A stretch of 45,108 nucleotides of DNA from positions 1 to 45,108 of the forward strand of contig JAVEEC010000032.1 of assembly GCA_030840645.1 (NCBI GenBank), given 5' to 3'. The notes below the pieces were generated by a model. The model had not been told where the DNA came from and did no database searches. It worked only from the letters and a program-made list of their open reading frames with translations. The DNA comes from Frankiaceae bacterium. Its GTDB lineage: Bacteria > Actinomycetota > Actinomycetes > BP-191. This document shows, in pieces, positions 20,072 to 27,928 of this stretch (its first letter is position 1; each line of letters starts with the position of its first letter). The position numbers and the translations under genes are program-made.

Positions 20072-20878
20072 ATGACGTTCTCCATCGTGGGCCGCGACGG
20101 CGACGCGTTCGGCGTGGCCGTCGCGTCGAAGTTCCTCGCGGTCGGCGCGTACGTCCCCGCCGCCCGCGCGGCCGTTGGTGCCCTGGCGACGCAGGCCGCC
20201 GCCAACCTCGGCTACAAGGCGGCCGGGCTCGCCCTCCTCGGCGACGCGCGGCCCGCCGCCGACGTCGTCGCCGCGCTGACCGGCCCCGACGCAGAACGCG
20301 CCCACCGCCAGGTCGGCGCGGTCGACCGCGACGCCGGCAGCGCGTCGTTCACCGGCGAGTCGTGCATCCCGTGGGCGGGGCACCTGACCGGACCGGGGTA
20401 CGCCGTCCAGGGCAACTGCCTCGCCGGGCCGCAGGTGGTCGAGGCGGCGGAGGCGGCGTTCCGCGACTCCTCCGCAACGCTGACGAGACGGCTGCTCGAC
20501 GCCCTGCGCGCCGGCGACGAGGCCGGCGGCGACAAGCGCGGGCGGCAGAGCGCGGCCGTCTACGTCGTCTCCCCCGGCGCGGGGTACGGCGGTACCGACG
20601 ACGTCCTGCACGACCTGCGCTGCGACGACTCCCCCGCGCCGGTCCCCGAGCTGTTCCGGCTGCTCGACCTGCACGACCTGTACTTCGGCAGGCCGGACCC
20701 CGCGACGCTGATCCCCTGGGCGGACGTGGCCGAGGAGGTCGCGGGCCACCTCGAACGCCTCGGCTACACGGGCGACGGCGCGTACGAGGAGTGGCTCGGC
20801 ACCGAGAACTACGAGGAACGCCACGTCCCCGGCTCGATCGACCCGCTCGTCCTCGACCGGCTCCGGGCGCAGCGGTGA
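20072..20878 (+). CDS. DUF1028 family protein (Ntn-hydrolase-like)
   Basis: The 268-residue protein begins MTFSIVGRDGDAFGVAVASK and continues with ATQAAANLGYKAAGL, VQGNCLAGPQVV and SAAVYVVSPGAGYGG, the pattern of the DUF1028 family. Structures of that family have an N-terminal-nucleophile hydrolase fold, but the reaction is not known to me. The C-terminal 60 residues (LFRLLDLHDLYFGRP onward) are the extension found in longer members. The start was chosen from TAGGGT 7 bases upstream. Its stop overlaps the glycerol kinase start (GTGA), so the two are co-translated. The triple palindrome array lies directly upstream. Confidence 0.85.
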   Translation: MTFSIVGRDGDAFGVAVASKFLAVGAYVPAARAAVGALATQAAANLGYKAAGLALLGDARPAADVVAALTGPDAERAHRQVGAVDRDAGSASFTGESCIPWAGHLTGPGYAVQGNCLAGPQVVEAAEAAFRDSSATLTRRLLDALRAGDEAGGDKRGRQSAAVYVVSPGAGYGGTDDVLHDLRCDDSPAPVPELFRLLDLHDLYFGRPDPATLIPWADVAEEVAGHLERLGYTGDGAYEEWLGTENYEERHVPGSIDPLVLDRLRAQR

Positions 20879-22347
20879 CGGCGGTCCTCGCGATCGACGC
20901 GGGGACGACCGGCGTCACGGCGTTGGTCGTCAACGACGCGGGCGAGGTCACCGCGCGCGGGTACCGCGAGTTCGCGCAGCACTTCCCCTCCCCCGGCTGG
21001 GTCGAGCACGAGCCCGACGACATCTGGCACGCGGTCCTCGCGGCCTGCCGCACCGCCCTCGCGAGCAGCCCCGAGCCGCCGGTCGCCGTCGGCGTCACCG
21101 ACCAGCGCGAGACCGCGGTCCTGTGGGACCGCGAGACACTGCTCGCGCCCCGCCGCGCGATCGTCTGGCAGGACCGCAGGACCACCGCGATCTGCGAACG
21201 GCTCCGGCCGCACGAGGCGCGCGTCCGCGAGCTGACCGGGCTGCGGCTCGACCCGTACTTCACCGCCACCAAGCTGACCTGGCTCGCCGAGAACGAGCCC
21301 GGCGTCTGGGCCGGCGTCGCTCGTGGCGAAACCGCCGTCGGCACCGTCGACTCGTACGTCCTCGCCCGGCTGACCGGCGGCCGGGTCCATGCGACCGAGC
21401 CGTCGAACGCCTCCCGCACGCTGCTCTACGACCTCACGACCGGGGCCTGGTCGCCGGAGCTCGGCGACCTGTTCGGCGTTCCGCTCGGCTGCCTGCCCGA
21501 GATCCGTTGCAGCAGTGGCGACTTCGGCCGGACCGACCCGGCGTCGTTCCTCGGTCTCGACCTGCCCGTCACCGGGATGGCGGGCGACCAGCAGGCGGCG
21601 CTGTTCGGTCAGGCGTGCTTCGACCCCGGCCAGAGCAAGTGCACGTACGGCACCGGCTCGTTCGTCCTGGTCAACACCGGGTCGACGCTCGTCCGCTCCG
21701 ACGCCGGGCTGCTCACGACCGTCGCGTGGGACCTCGGCGACGGGCTGGTGTACGCGCTGGAGGGCGCGGTGTTCGTGACCGGCGCGGCGGTGCAGTGGCT
21801 GCGCGACGGGCTCGGCGTCATCGCGACCGCGGCCGAGTCGGAGGCCCTGGCGCGCAGCGTTCCCGACACCGGCGACGTGTACTTCGTCCCCGCGCTCACC
21901 GGCCTCGGCGCGCCCGACTGGGACCCGGACGCGCGCGGCACGATCGTCGGCGTCACCCGCGGCACGACGGCAGCGCACCTCGCGCGGGCGACGCTGGAGG
22001 CGATCGCGTACGAGGTCCGCGACGTCGTCGACGTGATGACCGGCGAAGCGGGCGTCGCGCTCGCCGAGCTGTCCGCGGACGGCGGCGCCAGCGCCAACGA
22101 CCTCCTCTGCCAGCTCCAGGCGGACCAGCTCGGCGTGCCCGTACGGCGGCCGCGGGTGCTGGAGACGACCGCGCTCGGGGCGGCGTTCCTCGCCGGGCTC
22201 GGCGCGGGCGTCTGGTCCTCGACCGACGCCCTGCGCGACTCGTGGCGGCTGGACCGGAGGTTCGAGCCGGAGCCGGGCGCGCGCGACGACGGCAGGCACG
22301 AACGGTGGCGGCGGGCCGTCGAACGTTCGCGACACTGGGCCGGATAG
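20875..22347 (+). CDS. glpK: Glycerol kinase / FGGY-family carbohydrate kinase
   Basis: The enzyme phosphorylates glycerol with ATP to glycerol 3-phosphate. The 490-residue protein has the FGGY layout: AIDAGTTGVTALV (phosphate loop 1), VGVTDQRETAVLWDRET with the conserved TxQRET-type glycerol-site residues, AIVWQDRRT, GMAGDQQAALFGQ with the catalytic-type aspartate, and CTYGTGSFVLVNTG. Both FGGY domains are complete. The close match to GlpK at substrate-contact segments favours glycerol, but another polyol is possible. The GTG start overlaps the stop of the DUF1028 gene. No glpF or glpD is adjacent. Confidence 0.9.
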   Translation: MTAVLAIDAGTTGVTALVVNDAGEVTARGYREFAQHFPSPGWVEHEPDDIWHAVLAACRTALASSPEPPVAVGVTDQRETAVLWDRETLLAPRRAIVWQDRRTTAICERLRPHEARVRELTGLRLDPYFTATKLTWLAENEPGVWAGVARGETAVGTVDSYVLARLTGGRVHATEPSNASRTLLYDLTTGAWSPELGDLFGVPLGCLPEIRCSSGDFGRTDPASFLGLDLPVTGMAGDQQAALFGQACFDPGQSKCTYGTGSFVLVNTGSTLVRSDAGLLTTVAWDLGDGLVYALEGAVFVTGAAVQWLRDGLGVIATAAESEALARSVPDTGDVYFVPALTGLGAPDWDPDARGTIVGVTRGTTAAHLARATLEAIAYEVRDVVDVMTGEAGVALAELSADGGASANDLLCQLQADQLGVPVRRPRVLETTALGAAFLAGLGAGVWSSTDALRDSWRLDRRFEPEPGARDDGRHERWRRAVERSRHWAG

Positions 22348-22372
22348 CCGAAGCGTCCGCCCCCACCCGCAC

Positions 22373-22378
22373 TAGGGT
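22373..22378 (+). promoter_or_regulatory. -10 element of a leaderless promoter (CRP-type regulator)
   Basis: TAGGGT ends 8 bases before the GTG at 22387. Confidence 0.5.
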
Positions 22379-22386
22379 GGCGAGCT

Positions 22387-23076
22387 GTGGAGGACGCCGC
22401 ACGGTTGCTGCGCGAGACAGCGCTGTTCTCGGGCATCGACCAGCGGACCGCGGAGGAGGTGGCCCGGCGGATGGTGCGCAGGACGCTGCGGCGCGGGCAG
22501 CCACTGTTCCACCAGGGCGACCGCGGCGACGCGCTCTACGTCGTCGTCGACGGCTCGGTCGCCGTCGTGGTCAGCAGCGAGAACGGCGACCGGATGGTCC
22601 TCACGACCCTGCACCCGCCGGACAGCCTCGGGGAGATCGCGCTGCTCGACGGCGGCAACAGGTCCGCGTCCGCCGAGGCGGTCGAGGAGACGACGACGCT
22701 GGTGCTGTCGCGGGCAGCGTTCCTCGAACTGCTGAGGGACCACCCGCCGCTCGCCGAGCAGCTGCTGCGCTCGCTCGGCGCGCTGGTCCGGCGGCTGTCG
22801 GAACAGGCCAGCGACTTCGTGTTCCTCGACCTGCCGGGCCGGGTGGCGAAGGTCCTGGTCCGGCTCGCGGAGGACAGCGGCCCCGAGGTAGCCGGCGTGC
22901 CCGTCGAGGTCGCGGTGACCCAGGGCCGGCTGGCCGAGATGGCGGGCGGGTCGCGCCAATCGGTCAACCAGATCCTGCAGTCGTTCCAGCAGCGCGGCCT
23001 GATCGAGGTGCAGGGCCGCCGGGTGCTGATCTGCCGCCCCGAGCAGCTCCGCCGCCGCGGCGGCCTCTCGGTCTGA
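22387..23076 (+). CDS. CRP/FNR family transcription regulator
   Basis: The 229-residue protein has an N-terminal cyclic-nucleotide-binding beta roll (about 10-125). PLFHQGDRGDALYVVVDGSV and the phosphate-binding cassette LGEIALLDGGNRSASAEA keep the Glu and Arg that hold cAMP in CRP. A long dimer helix follows. The C-terminal winged helix (about 165-225) contains VTQGRLAEMAGGSRQSVNQIL, whose second helix reads the DNA. There are no cysteines arranged for an FNR cluster, so cAMP or a related nucleotide is the likely ligand. It is a global-regulator type, but targets cannot be read here. TAGGGT 8 bases upstream supports the GTG start. Confidence 0.92.
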   Translation: MEDAARLLRETALFSGIDQRTAEEVARRMVRRTLRRGQPLFHQGDRGDALYVVVDGSVAVVVSSENGDRMVLTTLHPPDSLGEIALLDGGNRSASAEAVEETTTLVLSRAAFLELLRDHPPLAEQLLRSLGALVRRLSEQASDFVFLDLPGRVAKVLVRLAEDSGPEVAGVPVEVAVTQGRLAEMAGGSRQSVNQILQSFQQRGLIEVQGRRVLICRPEQLRRRGGLSV

Positions 23077-23097
23077 CCTCCGCGGCGTCCGGGCCGG

Positions 23098-23493
23098 TCA
23101 GCGCGGCTGCGGGACCAGGTCGAGCACGGCGGCGACGACGTCGCGCTGCGGCACGGTCTTCTCCAGCACGAGCGAGGCGCCCGCCTCCAGCGCCCGCTGG
23201 ACGATCGGGACCGTGGCGTACGCGCTGAACACGATGATCTTCGAGTCCGGGCTGGCCCGGAGGATGCCCGGCAGCGCGTCCAGGCCGTCGGTCCCCGGCA
23301 TCATCACGTCGAGGATGACGGCGTCCGGCTGGTGGGTGCCGGCCGCGGCCACCGCGTCGACGCCGTTGCCGGCCTCCGCGAGCACCTCGAACTCCGGGTG
23401 CAGCTCGAACGTCAGCCGCAGGAGGTCGCGCATGGAGGAGTCGTCGTCGACGATCAGCAACCCGACCCGTCGCCCGTCGCCGTCGCTCACCAT
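23098..23493 (-). CDS. Single-domain response regulator
   Basis: The 131 residues form one receiver domain with no output domain. LLIVDDDSSMRD supplies the acidic pocket, VILDVMMPGTDG gives the phosphorylated D62, VFSAY the switch Ser, and LEKT the conserved lysine. It must act through protein contacts, as a CheY-like or Spo0F-like carrier, or as an inhibitor of another system. No histidine kinase gene is in the window. GGGGAAGGGG lies upstream of the ATG at 23493. The gene converges on the CRP-type regulator, with 21 bases between. Confidence 0.92.
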   Translation of the reverse strand: MVSDGDGRRVGLLIVDDDSSMRDLLRLTFELHPEFEVLAEAGNGVDAVAAAGTHQPDAVILDVMMPGTDGLDALPGILRASPDSKIIVFSAYATVPIVQRALEAGASLVLEKTVPQRDVVAAVLDLVPQPR

Positions 23494-23601
23494 GGCCAGC
23501 CCCTTCCCCCCGGGATGAGTGGCCTAGCGTAGCGGCGCCGGCGGCGTCGCGTGGTCACTTCTGGTGAGGAACCCTCGGCGCCGGGTCGACGCGGCGCGCG
23601 G

Positions 23602-24342
23602 TCAGCCGGCGCGGCGCTGCGGGCCTGGCGAGGCCGAGACCATCGACTCGCTCGCGGCGTTGCGGGCGTCCTCGATGTCGGCCTTCGCCTTGGTGGCGTA
23701 CGTGTCCACGTACTCCTGGCCGGAGAGCTGCATCAGCTCGTACATGATCTCGTCGGTCATCGACCGCAGGACGAACCTGTCGTCCTCCATGCCGGCGTAC
23801 CGCGAGAAGTCCAGCGGCTTGCCGATCCGCATGACGACGGGCATCAGCTTCGGCATGGTCTTGCCGGGCGGCTGGATCTCGTGCGTGTTGACCATCGCGC
23901 AGGGGATGACCGGCACGCCGGCCTCCAGCGCCATCCGCGCCACGCCGGTCTTGCCGCGGTACAGCTTGCCGTCAGGGGAACGCGTGCCCTCGGGGTAGAT
24001 GCCGAGCAGCTTGCCCTCGGAGAGCACCCGCAGCCCGGTCTCCAGCGCCGCCTGCGAGGCCCGGCCACCCGACCGGTCGACGGGCAGCTGCCCCACACCC
24101 TTGAAGAACCCCGCCTTGAGCCGGCCCTTGAGCCCGCGCGAGGTGAAGTAGTCGCTCTTGGCGAGGAACGTGATCCGCCGCGGCACCATCAGCGGCAGGA
24201 AGATCGAGTCGGAGAACGACAGGTGGTTGCTGGCCAGGATGGCCGCGCCGTCGGCCGGGACGTGTTCGAGCCCCTCGACCTTGGGGCGGAACAGCGTGCG
24301 CAGCACGGGGGTCAGGATCGCCTTGACAATCCAGTACCACAC
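23602..24342 (-). CDS. plsC: 1-acyl-sn-glycerol-3-phosphate acyltransferase
   Basis: The enzyme acylates lysophosphatidate to phosphatidate at the membrane. The 246-residue protein has the acyltransferase blocks in order: SNHLSFSDS with the catalytic H40 and D45 (HX4D), LAKSDYFTSRGLKGRL with the GxFI-like FFKGVGQLPVDR, IYPEGTRSPDG (EGT at 118-120) for glycerophosphate binding, and VPVIPCAM. The first ~20 residues form a hydrophobic anchor. The GTG at 24342 was taken because WYWIVKAI is the usual beginning of actinomycete homologues. The gene is divergent from the esterase across the second 52-bp repeat copy. Confidence 0.93.
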   Translation of the reverse strand: MWYWIVKAILTPVLRTLFRPKVEGLEHVPADGAAILASNHLSFSDSIFLPLMVPRRITFLAKSDYFTSRGLKGRLKAGFFKGVGQLPVDRSGGRASQAALETGLRVLSEGKLLGIYPEGTRSPDGKLYRGKTGVARMALEAGVPVIPCAMVNTHEIQPPGKTMPKLMPVVMRIGKPLDFSRYAGMEDDRFVLRSMTDEIMYELMQLSGQEYVDTYATKAKADIEDARNAASESMVSASPGPQRRAG

Positions 24343-24433
24343 CCGCGTCGGCCCGCTTCCGTCGTAGCGACTAGACGCCCGACCCTACGGACTGGTGCCG
24401 CGTCCGGCAACGTCGCCGACCGCCCGCCCCCCT

Positions 24434-24485
24434 CGTTCTGTGCAGTTCACCCGCCCCTCTCGAGCGTGACGATCTTCACAGAACG
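24434..24485. repeat. 52-bp imperfect inverted repeat, copy 2
   Basis: It has the same inverted ends (CGTTCTGTGCAG / CTTCACAGAACG) and centre (CCCCTCTCGAGCGTG) as 7824-7876 and lies in the same orientation. As there, it sits between two divergent genes (plsC and an esterase), 92 bases from the plsC start and 79 bases from the esterase start. Confidence 0.75.
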
Positions 24486-24563
24486 CGTCGTGGGGCGCCG
24501 CTCACGCCGCCCGTGCGACGATGGACGGGCGCTCGGGATGTGCGCGACGTGGGAGGTGCGGCG

Positions 24564-25295
24564 GTGCCCGTCCAGCCGGGGTGCGAGGCGTTCGCGTTCG
24601 ACGGTGGCAAGGTCGGCGCGCTGATGGTGCACGGCTTCACCGGCTCGCCGTTCTCGATGCGGCCCTGGGGCGAGTTCCTCGCGGACAACGGCCTCGCCGT
24701 GCTCGGCCCGCGGCTGCCCGGTCACGGCACCCGCTGGCAGGACTGGTACGGCGAGGTCGAGCGCGGGTTCGACACGCTGCGCGGGCGGTGCGACCAGGTG
24801 TTCGTCATGGGCCTGTCGATGGGCGGCACGCTGGCGCTGCGGCTGGCCGAGGAGAAGGGCGACGACCTCGCGGGCGTCGTGACGGTCAACGCCTCCCTGC
24901 TGACGCTGCGCAAGGACGCCAGGCTGCTGCCGTTCATCGCGAAGCTGGTCCCGTCCCTGAAGGCCATAGGCGACGACATCAAGAAGCCGGACACGACGGA
25001 GAACGCGTACGACCGGACGCCGTTGCGCGCGGCGGCGTCGTTGGCCCAGCTCTGGCGGCTCGTCCAGGCCGACCTCGGCCAGGTCACCCAGCCGCTGCTG
25101 GTGTTCCGCTCGACCGAGGACCACGTCGTGGAGCCCGCGAGCGGCGCGCTGTTGATGTCGCGCGTCGGCTCGACCGACGTGCGCGAGATCCTGCTGGACG
25201 ACAGCTACCACGTCGCGACGCTCGACAACGACGCGCCGCTGATCTTCGCCGAGTCGCTCGCGTTCGTGCGCGCGCACGCCGCGGTGGAGGCCTGA
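24564..25295 (+). CDS. Alpha/beta-hydrolase, carboxylesterase type
   Basis: This 243-residue cytoplasmic esterase resembles Est30-type carboxylesterases. It has VHGFTGSPFSMRP (oxyanion region), the nucleophile elbow GLSMGG with S85, D186 in STEDHVV and H216 in DDSYHVATLD, so the triad is complete. The natural ester is unknown, but monoacylglycerols or short acyl esters are usual for the family. The GTG start at 24564 was chosen because GGGAGG lies 7 bases before it. The frame stays open farther upstream without a ribosome site. It is followed after 3 bases by a membrane-protein gene. Confidence 0.9.
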   Translation: MPVQPGCEAFAFDGGKVGALMVHGFTGSPFSMRPWGEFLADNGLAVLGPRLPGHGTRWQDWYGEVERGFDTLRGRCDQVFVMGLSMGGTLALRLAEEKGDDLAGVVTVNASLLTLRKDARLLPFIAKLVPSLKAIGDDIKKPDTTENAYDRTPLRAAASLAQLWRLVQADLGQVTQPLLVFRSTEDHVVEPASGALLMSRVGSTDVREILLDDSYHVATLDNDAPLIFAESLAFVRAHAAVEA

Positions 25296-25298
25296 CCG

Positions 25299-26027
25299 GT
25301 GTCCGAGGGCCCCGACCCGCGCCCCGAGCCGCGCTCCGAGGGGCCGGTTCGGCGGGCGCCGTTCGGCGCCCGGTCGAACGCCGTACCCCCGCCCGCCGCC
25401 TGGGCCGCGCTGGTCGAGGTCGACCACCGGGTCGCGCAGCCACTGCTGGACAGCCTCGAAGGCGTCGACGTCGCCGCGTACGCGGAGCCGCGCCAGGAGC
25501 GCAAGGGTACCTACCTCGACTCCCCCGTCCCCGCGAAGCCGATCGACCGGGTCTACGTCGACGCCGCGCGCCGCGACGTCGCCGAGGCGGTCGTCGCCGC
25601 GGAGCTGCCCGGCCTGCTCGCCGAGCTGGGCCCGCACGAGGCCGAGCTGGACGCGTTCGACGCGATCGTCGCCGGGTGGGACGCCGTACCCGAGGCGGCG
25701 ACCTGGCCGTCGTCGGAGGACTACGCGCCCGCGCGCCTCGTCGAGCCGCCCCCGCCGCCTCCGGCGCCGCGGTACGAGGAGGAGCACTTCGTCCCGCCGC
25801 CCCCGCCCGCCGCGCCGCCCGTGTCGCCGGTCACCCGGTGGGCGACGATGGCGATCTGCGCCGGGCTGTTCGTCCTCGTCGGGCTGCCGCTGTTCAACAC
25901 CACGCCGTCCCACGGCTTGTCGGTGCTCGCCGCGCTGGCGCTGGTGGGCGGGCTCGCGACGTTGTTCCTGCGCATGCGAGATGCTCCCCCGGTCGACGAC
26001 GGACCGGACGACGGAGCGGTGGTCTAG
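25299..26027 (+). CDS. Proline-rich membrane protein of unknown function
   Basis: The 242-residue protein has a soluble N-terminal part (about 1-140, mostly helical, with ELPGLLAELGPHEAELDAFDAI), two Pro-rich stretches (about 145-178) and two C-terminal membrane helices (TMAICAGLFVLVGLPLF and GLSVLAALALVGGLATLFL). There is no signal peptide, so the N-terminus should be cytoplasmic. It starts 3 bases after the esterase stop, so they form one unit. Its stop TAG is part of the CTAG at the left end of repeat copy B. Before that insertion the stop overlapped the start of the ornithine cyclodeaminase gene (TAGTG). Confidence 0.75.
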   Translation: MSEGPDPRPEPRSEGPVRRAPFGARSNAVPPPAAWAALVEVDHRVAQPLLDSLEGVDVAAYAEPRQERKGTYLDSPVPAKPIDRVYVDAARRDVAEAVVAAELPGLLAELGPHEAELDAFDAIVAGWDAVPEAATWPSSEDYAPARLVEPPPPPPAPRYEEEHFVPPPPPAAPPVSPVTRWATMAICAGLFVLVGLPLFNTTPSHGLSVLAALALVGGLATLFLRMRDAPPVDDGPDDGAVV

Positions 26028-26102
26028 GGCGTGTCTCCCAATCCGCTGATGTGCTGCGCGACGCCCGCTCGCGACGATCGCGGATTAGGAGGCACGCCCT
26101 AG
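26024..26102. repeat. CTAG-flanked palindromic repeat, copy B (internally deleted)
   Basis: A 71-bp body lies between CTAG at 26024-26027 and 26099-26102. It is copy A in reverse orientation with an 87-bp internal deletion. The left ~40 bases match one end of copy A and the last ~35 match the other end. The left terminus is consensus. The right terminus has two substitutions that create AGGAGG. The insertion adds 75 bp, and CTA GGG CGT... is open through it. Confidence 0.85.
26087..26092 (+). promoter_or_regulatory. Shine-Dalgarno site formed inside repeat copy B
   Basis: AGGAGG lies 9 bases before the GTG at 26102. The other repeat ends read GGGAGA at the same place, so two substitutions gave a perfect anti-SD match. 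Confidence 0.7.
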
Positions 26103-27334
26103 TGCAGGTCAGCGAGACGGTGGAGATCACCGGCCACCTGATGGACTCTGGCGTGCTCGCGCGCGTCCTGGACGACGTTCTCGACTACGGCGGCGACTAC
26201 GTCATCGACGCGCTCGACCTCGGGCGCAACCACGACGACGAGTCCCGCGCGCGGATCGTCGTCGGCGCCGAGTCCGAGGAGGTGCTGCACCGCATCCTCA
26301 TGCGCATCCAGATCCACGGCGTCAACCAGGTCGACCCCGGCGAGGCCGTGCTGCGCCCGGCCGACCGCGACGGCGTGTTCCCCGAGGACTTCTACTCGAC
26401 CACCAACCTGGAGACGCTGGTCCGGGTCGAGGGCCGGTGGCTGCGCGTCGAGCAGCCGGAGATGGACTGCGGCCTCGTCGTCCTCGACGGGCACGTGCGG
26501 ACCGTTCCGGTCTCCGACGTCCGCGCCGGCGAGCAGGTCGTCTGCGGCGCCAACGGCGTCAAGGTCGTTCTGCCGCAGCGGGAGCACTCGGCGCACAGCG
26601 CGGGCGCGTTCGAGTTCATGGCATCCACCGTGTCGAGCGAGAAGCCCCAGGCGCTGCTCGTCCGGCAGATCGCCGAGCAGATGCGTTCGGTGAAGGCGGC
26701 GGGCGGGCGCATCCTCTGGGTCGCGGGCCCGGCCGTCGTGCACACCGGCGCGTCGCCCGCGATGGTCGCGTTGGTCGAGGGCGGGTTCGTCGACGTCGTG
26801 TTCGCCGGGAACGCGCTGGCGACGCACGACATCGAGTCCGCGTTGTACGGCACCTCGCTCGGCGTCGACCTCGCCGTCGGGCGCGGCGTCGAGCACGGCC
26901 ACGAGCACCACATCCGCGCCATCAACACCATCCGCCGCGCGGGCTCGATCGCCGACGCGGTCTCGACCGGCGTCCTGACCGGCGGCGTGATGCACGCCCT
27001 GGTCCAGGCGGGGAAGCCGTTCGTGCTGGTGGGCTCGGTCCGCGACGACGGGCCGCTGCCGGACGTCTACACCGACGTCATCGAGGGGCAGCGCGCGATG
27101 CGCGCGGAGCTGCACGACGTGGGCTTCGCGATCATGGTGGCGACGATGCTGCACTCGATCGCGACCGGCAACATCCTCCCGGCGTCGATCCCGCTCGTCT
27201 CCGTCGACATCAACCCGGCGACGGTCACGAAGCTCGCCGACCGCGGCTCGGCCCAGGCCGTCGGCATCGTGACCGACATCGGGCTGTTCCTGGAACAGCT
27301 CGCCGGCGAGCTCTGCCCCACCTACCGCCGCTGA
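26102..27334 (+). CDS. Archaeal-type ornithine cyclodeaminase (TIGR00300/LOR-SDH domain family)
   Basis: The 410-residue protein matches the TIGR00300 family, which includes the NAD-dependent archaeal ornithine cyclodeaminase and the C-terminal half of cyanobacterial ArgZ/AgrE. The family converts ornithine to proline and ammonia. The N-terminal ~100 residues form the LOR/SDH-type domain (VEITGHLMDSGVLARVLDD; GGDYVIDALDLGRNHDDES). The C-terminal part has HSAHSAGAFEFM, GPAVVHTGASPAMV, GNALATHDIESALYGTSLG and SVDINPATVTKLADRGSAQ. It is not related to the usual mu-crystallin-type enzyme. The GTG start lies on the last base of repeat copy B, and its ribosome site lies inside that repeat. Ornithine activity is inferred from the family. 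Confidence 0.85.
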   Translation: MQVSETVEITGHLMDSGVLARVLDDVLDYGGDYVIDALDLGRNHDDESRARIVVGAESEEVLHRILMRIQIHGVNQVDPGEAVLRPADRDGVFPEDFYSTTNLETLVRVEGRWLRVEQPEMDCGLVVLDGHVRTVPVSDVRAGEQVVCGANGVKVVLPQREHSAHSAGAFEFMASTVSSEKPQALLVRQIAEQMRSVKAAGGRILWVAGPAVVHTGASPAMVALVEGGFVDVVFAGNALATHDIESALYGTSLGVDLAVGRGVEHGHEHHIRAINTIRRAGSIADAVSTGVLTGGVMHALVQAGKPFVLVGSVRDDGPLPDVYTDVIEGQRAMRAELHDVGFAIMVATMLHSIATGNILPASIPLVSVDINPATVTKLADRGSAQAVGIVTDIGLFLEQLAGELCPTYRR

Positions 27335-27422
27335 ACCACGACGAACTCGGTCAGCAGCCGGCGGCGCGCGCCGTCGCCGGTGGTGCCGCGATCCGTTCGC
27401 GCGGGATTGCGTATCGACGGAC

Positions 27423-27630
27423 TCAGGTCCCGCAAGACGCATACAGGACGCCTCGGTGGACCTCGGTGAATTCGCCGACGAGCCGTCCGAGTGGCTTGTC
27501 GGCGACGACCTCGATCGAACCCGGCGTCGGGTCCTGGGCGCACGATCAGAGAATCACCTGGCCTGTCGACACCAGCGCCTCGTCCGCCTCTGGGATCCGT
27601 CAGGCATTCTGGAGACCGCTCGACGGCTAG
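27423..27630 (-). pseudogene. Degenerate coding remnant
   Basis: The minus strand holds a natural-looking C-terminal segment that ends at a TGA (27425-27423), including VVADKPLGRLVGEFTEVHRG and then VLYASCGT. Upstream in the same frame are PEADEALVSTGQVIL and SCAQDPTPGSIE, interrupted by a TGA and, farther up, another stop. I infer a decayed gene and cannot name its family. The stretch 27335-27928 has no intact gene. Besides this remnant I see only a possible promoter near 27665. Confidence 0.35.
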
Positions 27631-27664
27631 ACCCAAGTTGTCCGGTCGCCGACACCCACTCGCC

Positions 27665-27693
27665 TTGACCGAGTTTGTCCACCTTGCTACTGT
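27665..27693 (+). promoter_or_regulatory. Possible promoter upstream of the secreted-protein gene
   Basis: TTGACC (27665-27670), a 17-base spacer and TACTGT (27688-27693) resemble a housekeeping promoter. It lies 235 bases before the ATG at 27929, which would leave a long leader. Confidence 0.35.
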
Positions 27694-27928
27694 CCGCTAC
27701 CCCAGTTACCGGGGATCGACCCCCAGTTGGCCCGCGTTCGGGGAAGGCGCGGACGATCACATCGAATCAAAATACGACGCCACTCGCATGTATGGGGCGA
27801 GCTCGGCTTCTCCTGACGCACTGCTTATGCCTACCACCATCTGATGAAACCTAGATCTGCACGGCCCAGCGCGACTGCGCGAGCGGACGCCTCGCGCGAG
27901 TAACAATCCGACTGGAAGGTTCGCCCGA

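Noticed and set aside
24521-27334. A single 937-codon fusion of esterase antisense frame and cyclodeaminase
   Set aside because: The first 500 codons are out of frame with the esterase and the membrane protein and look non-coding. The real gene starts at 26102.
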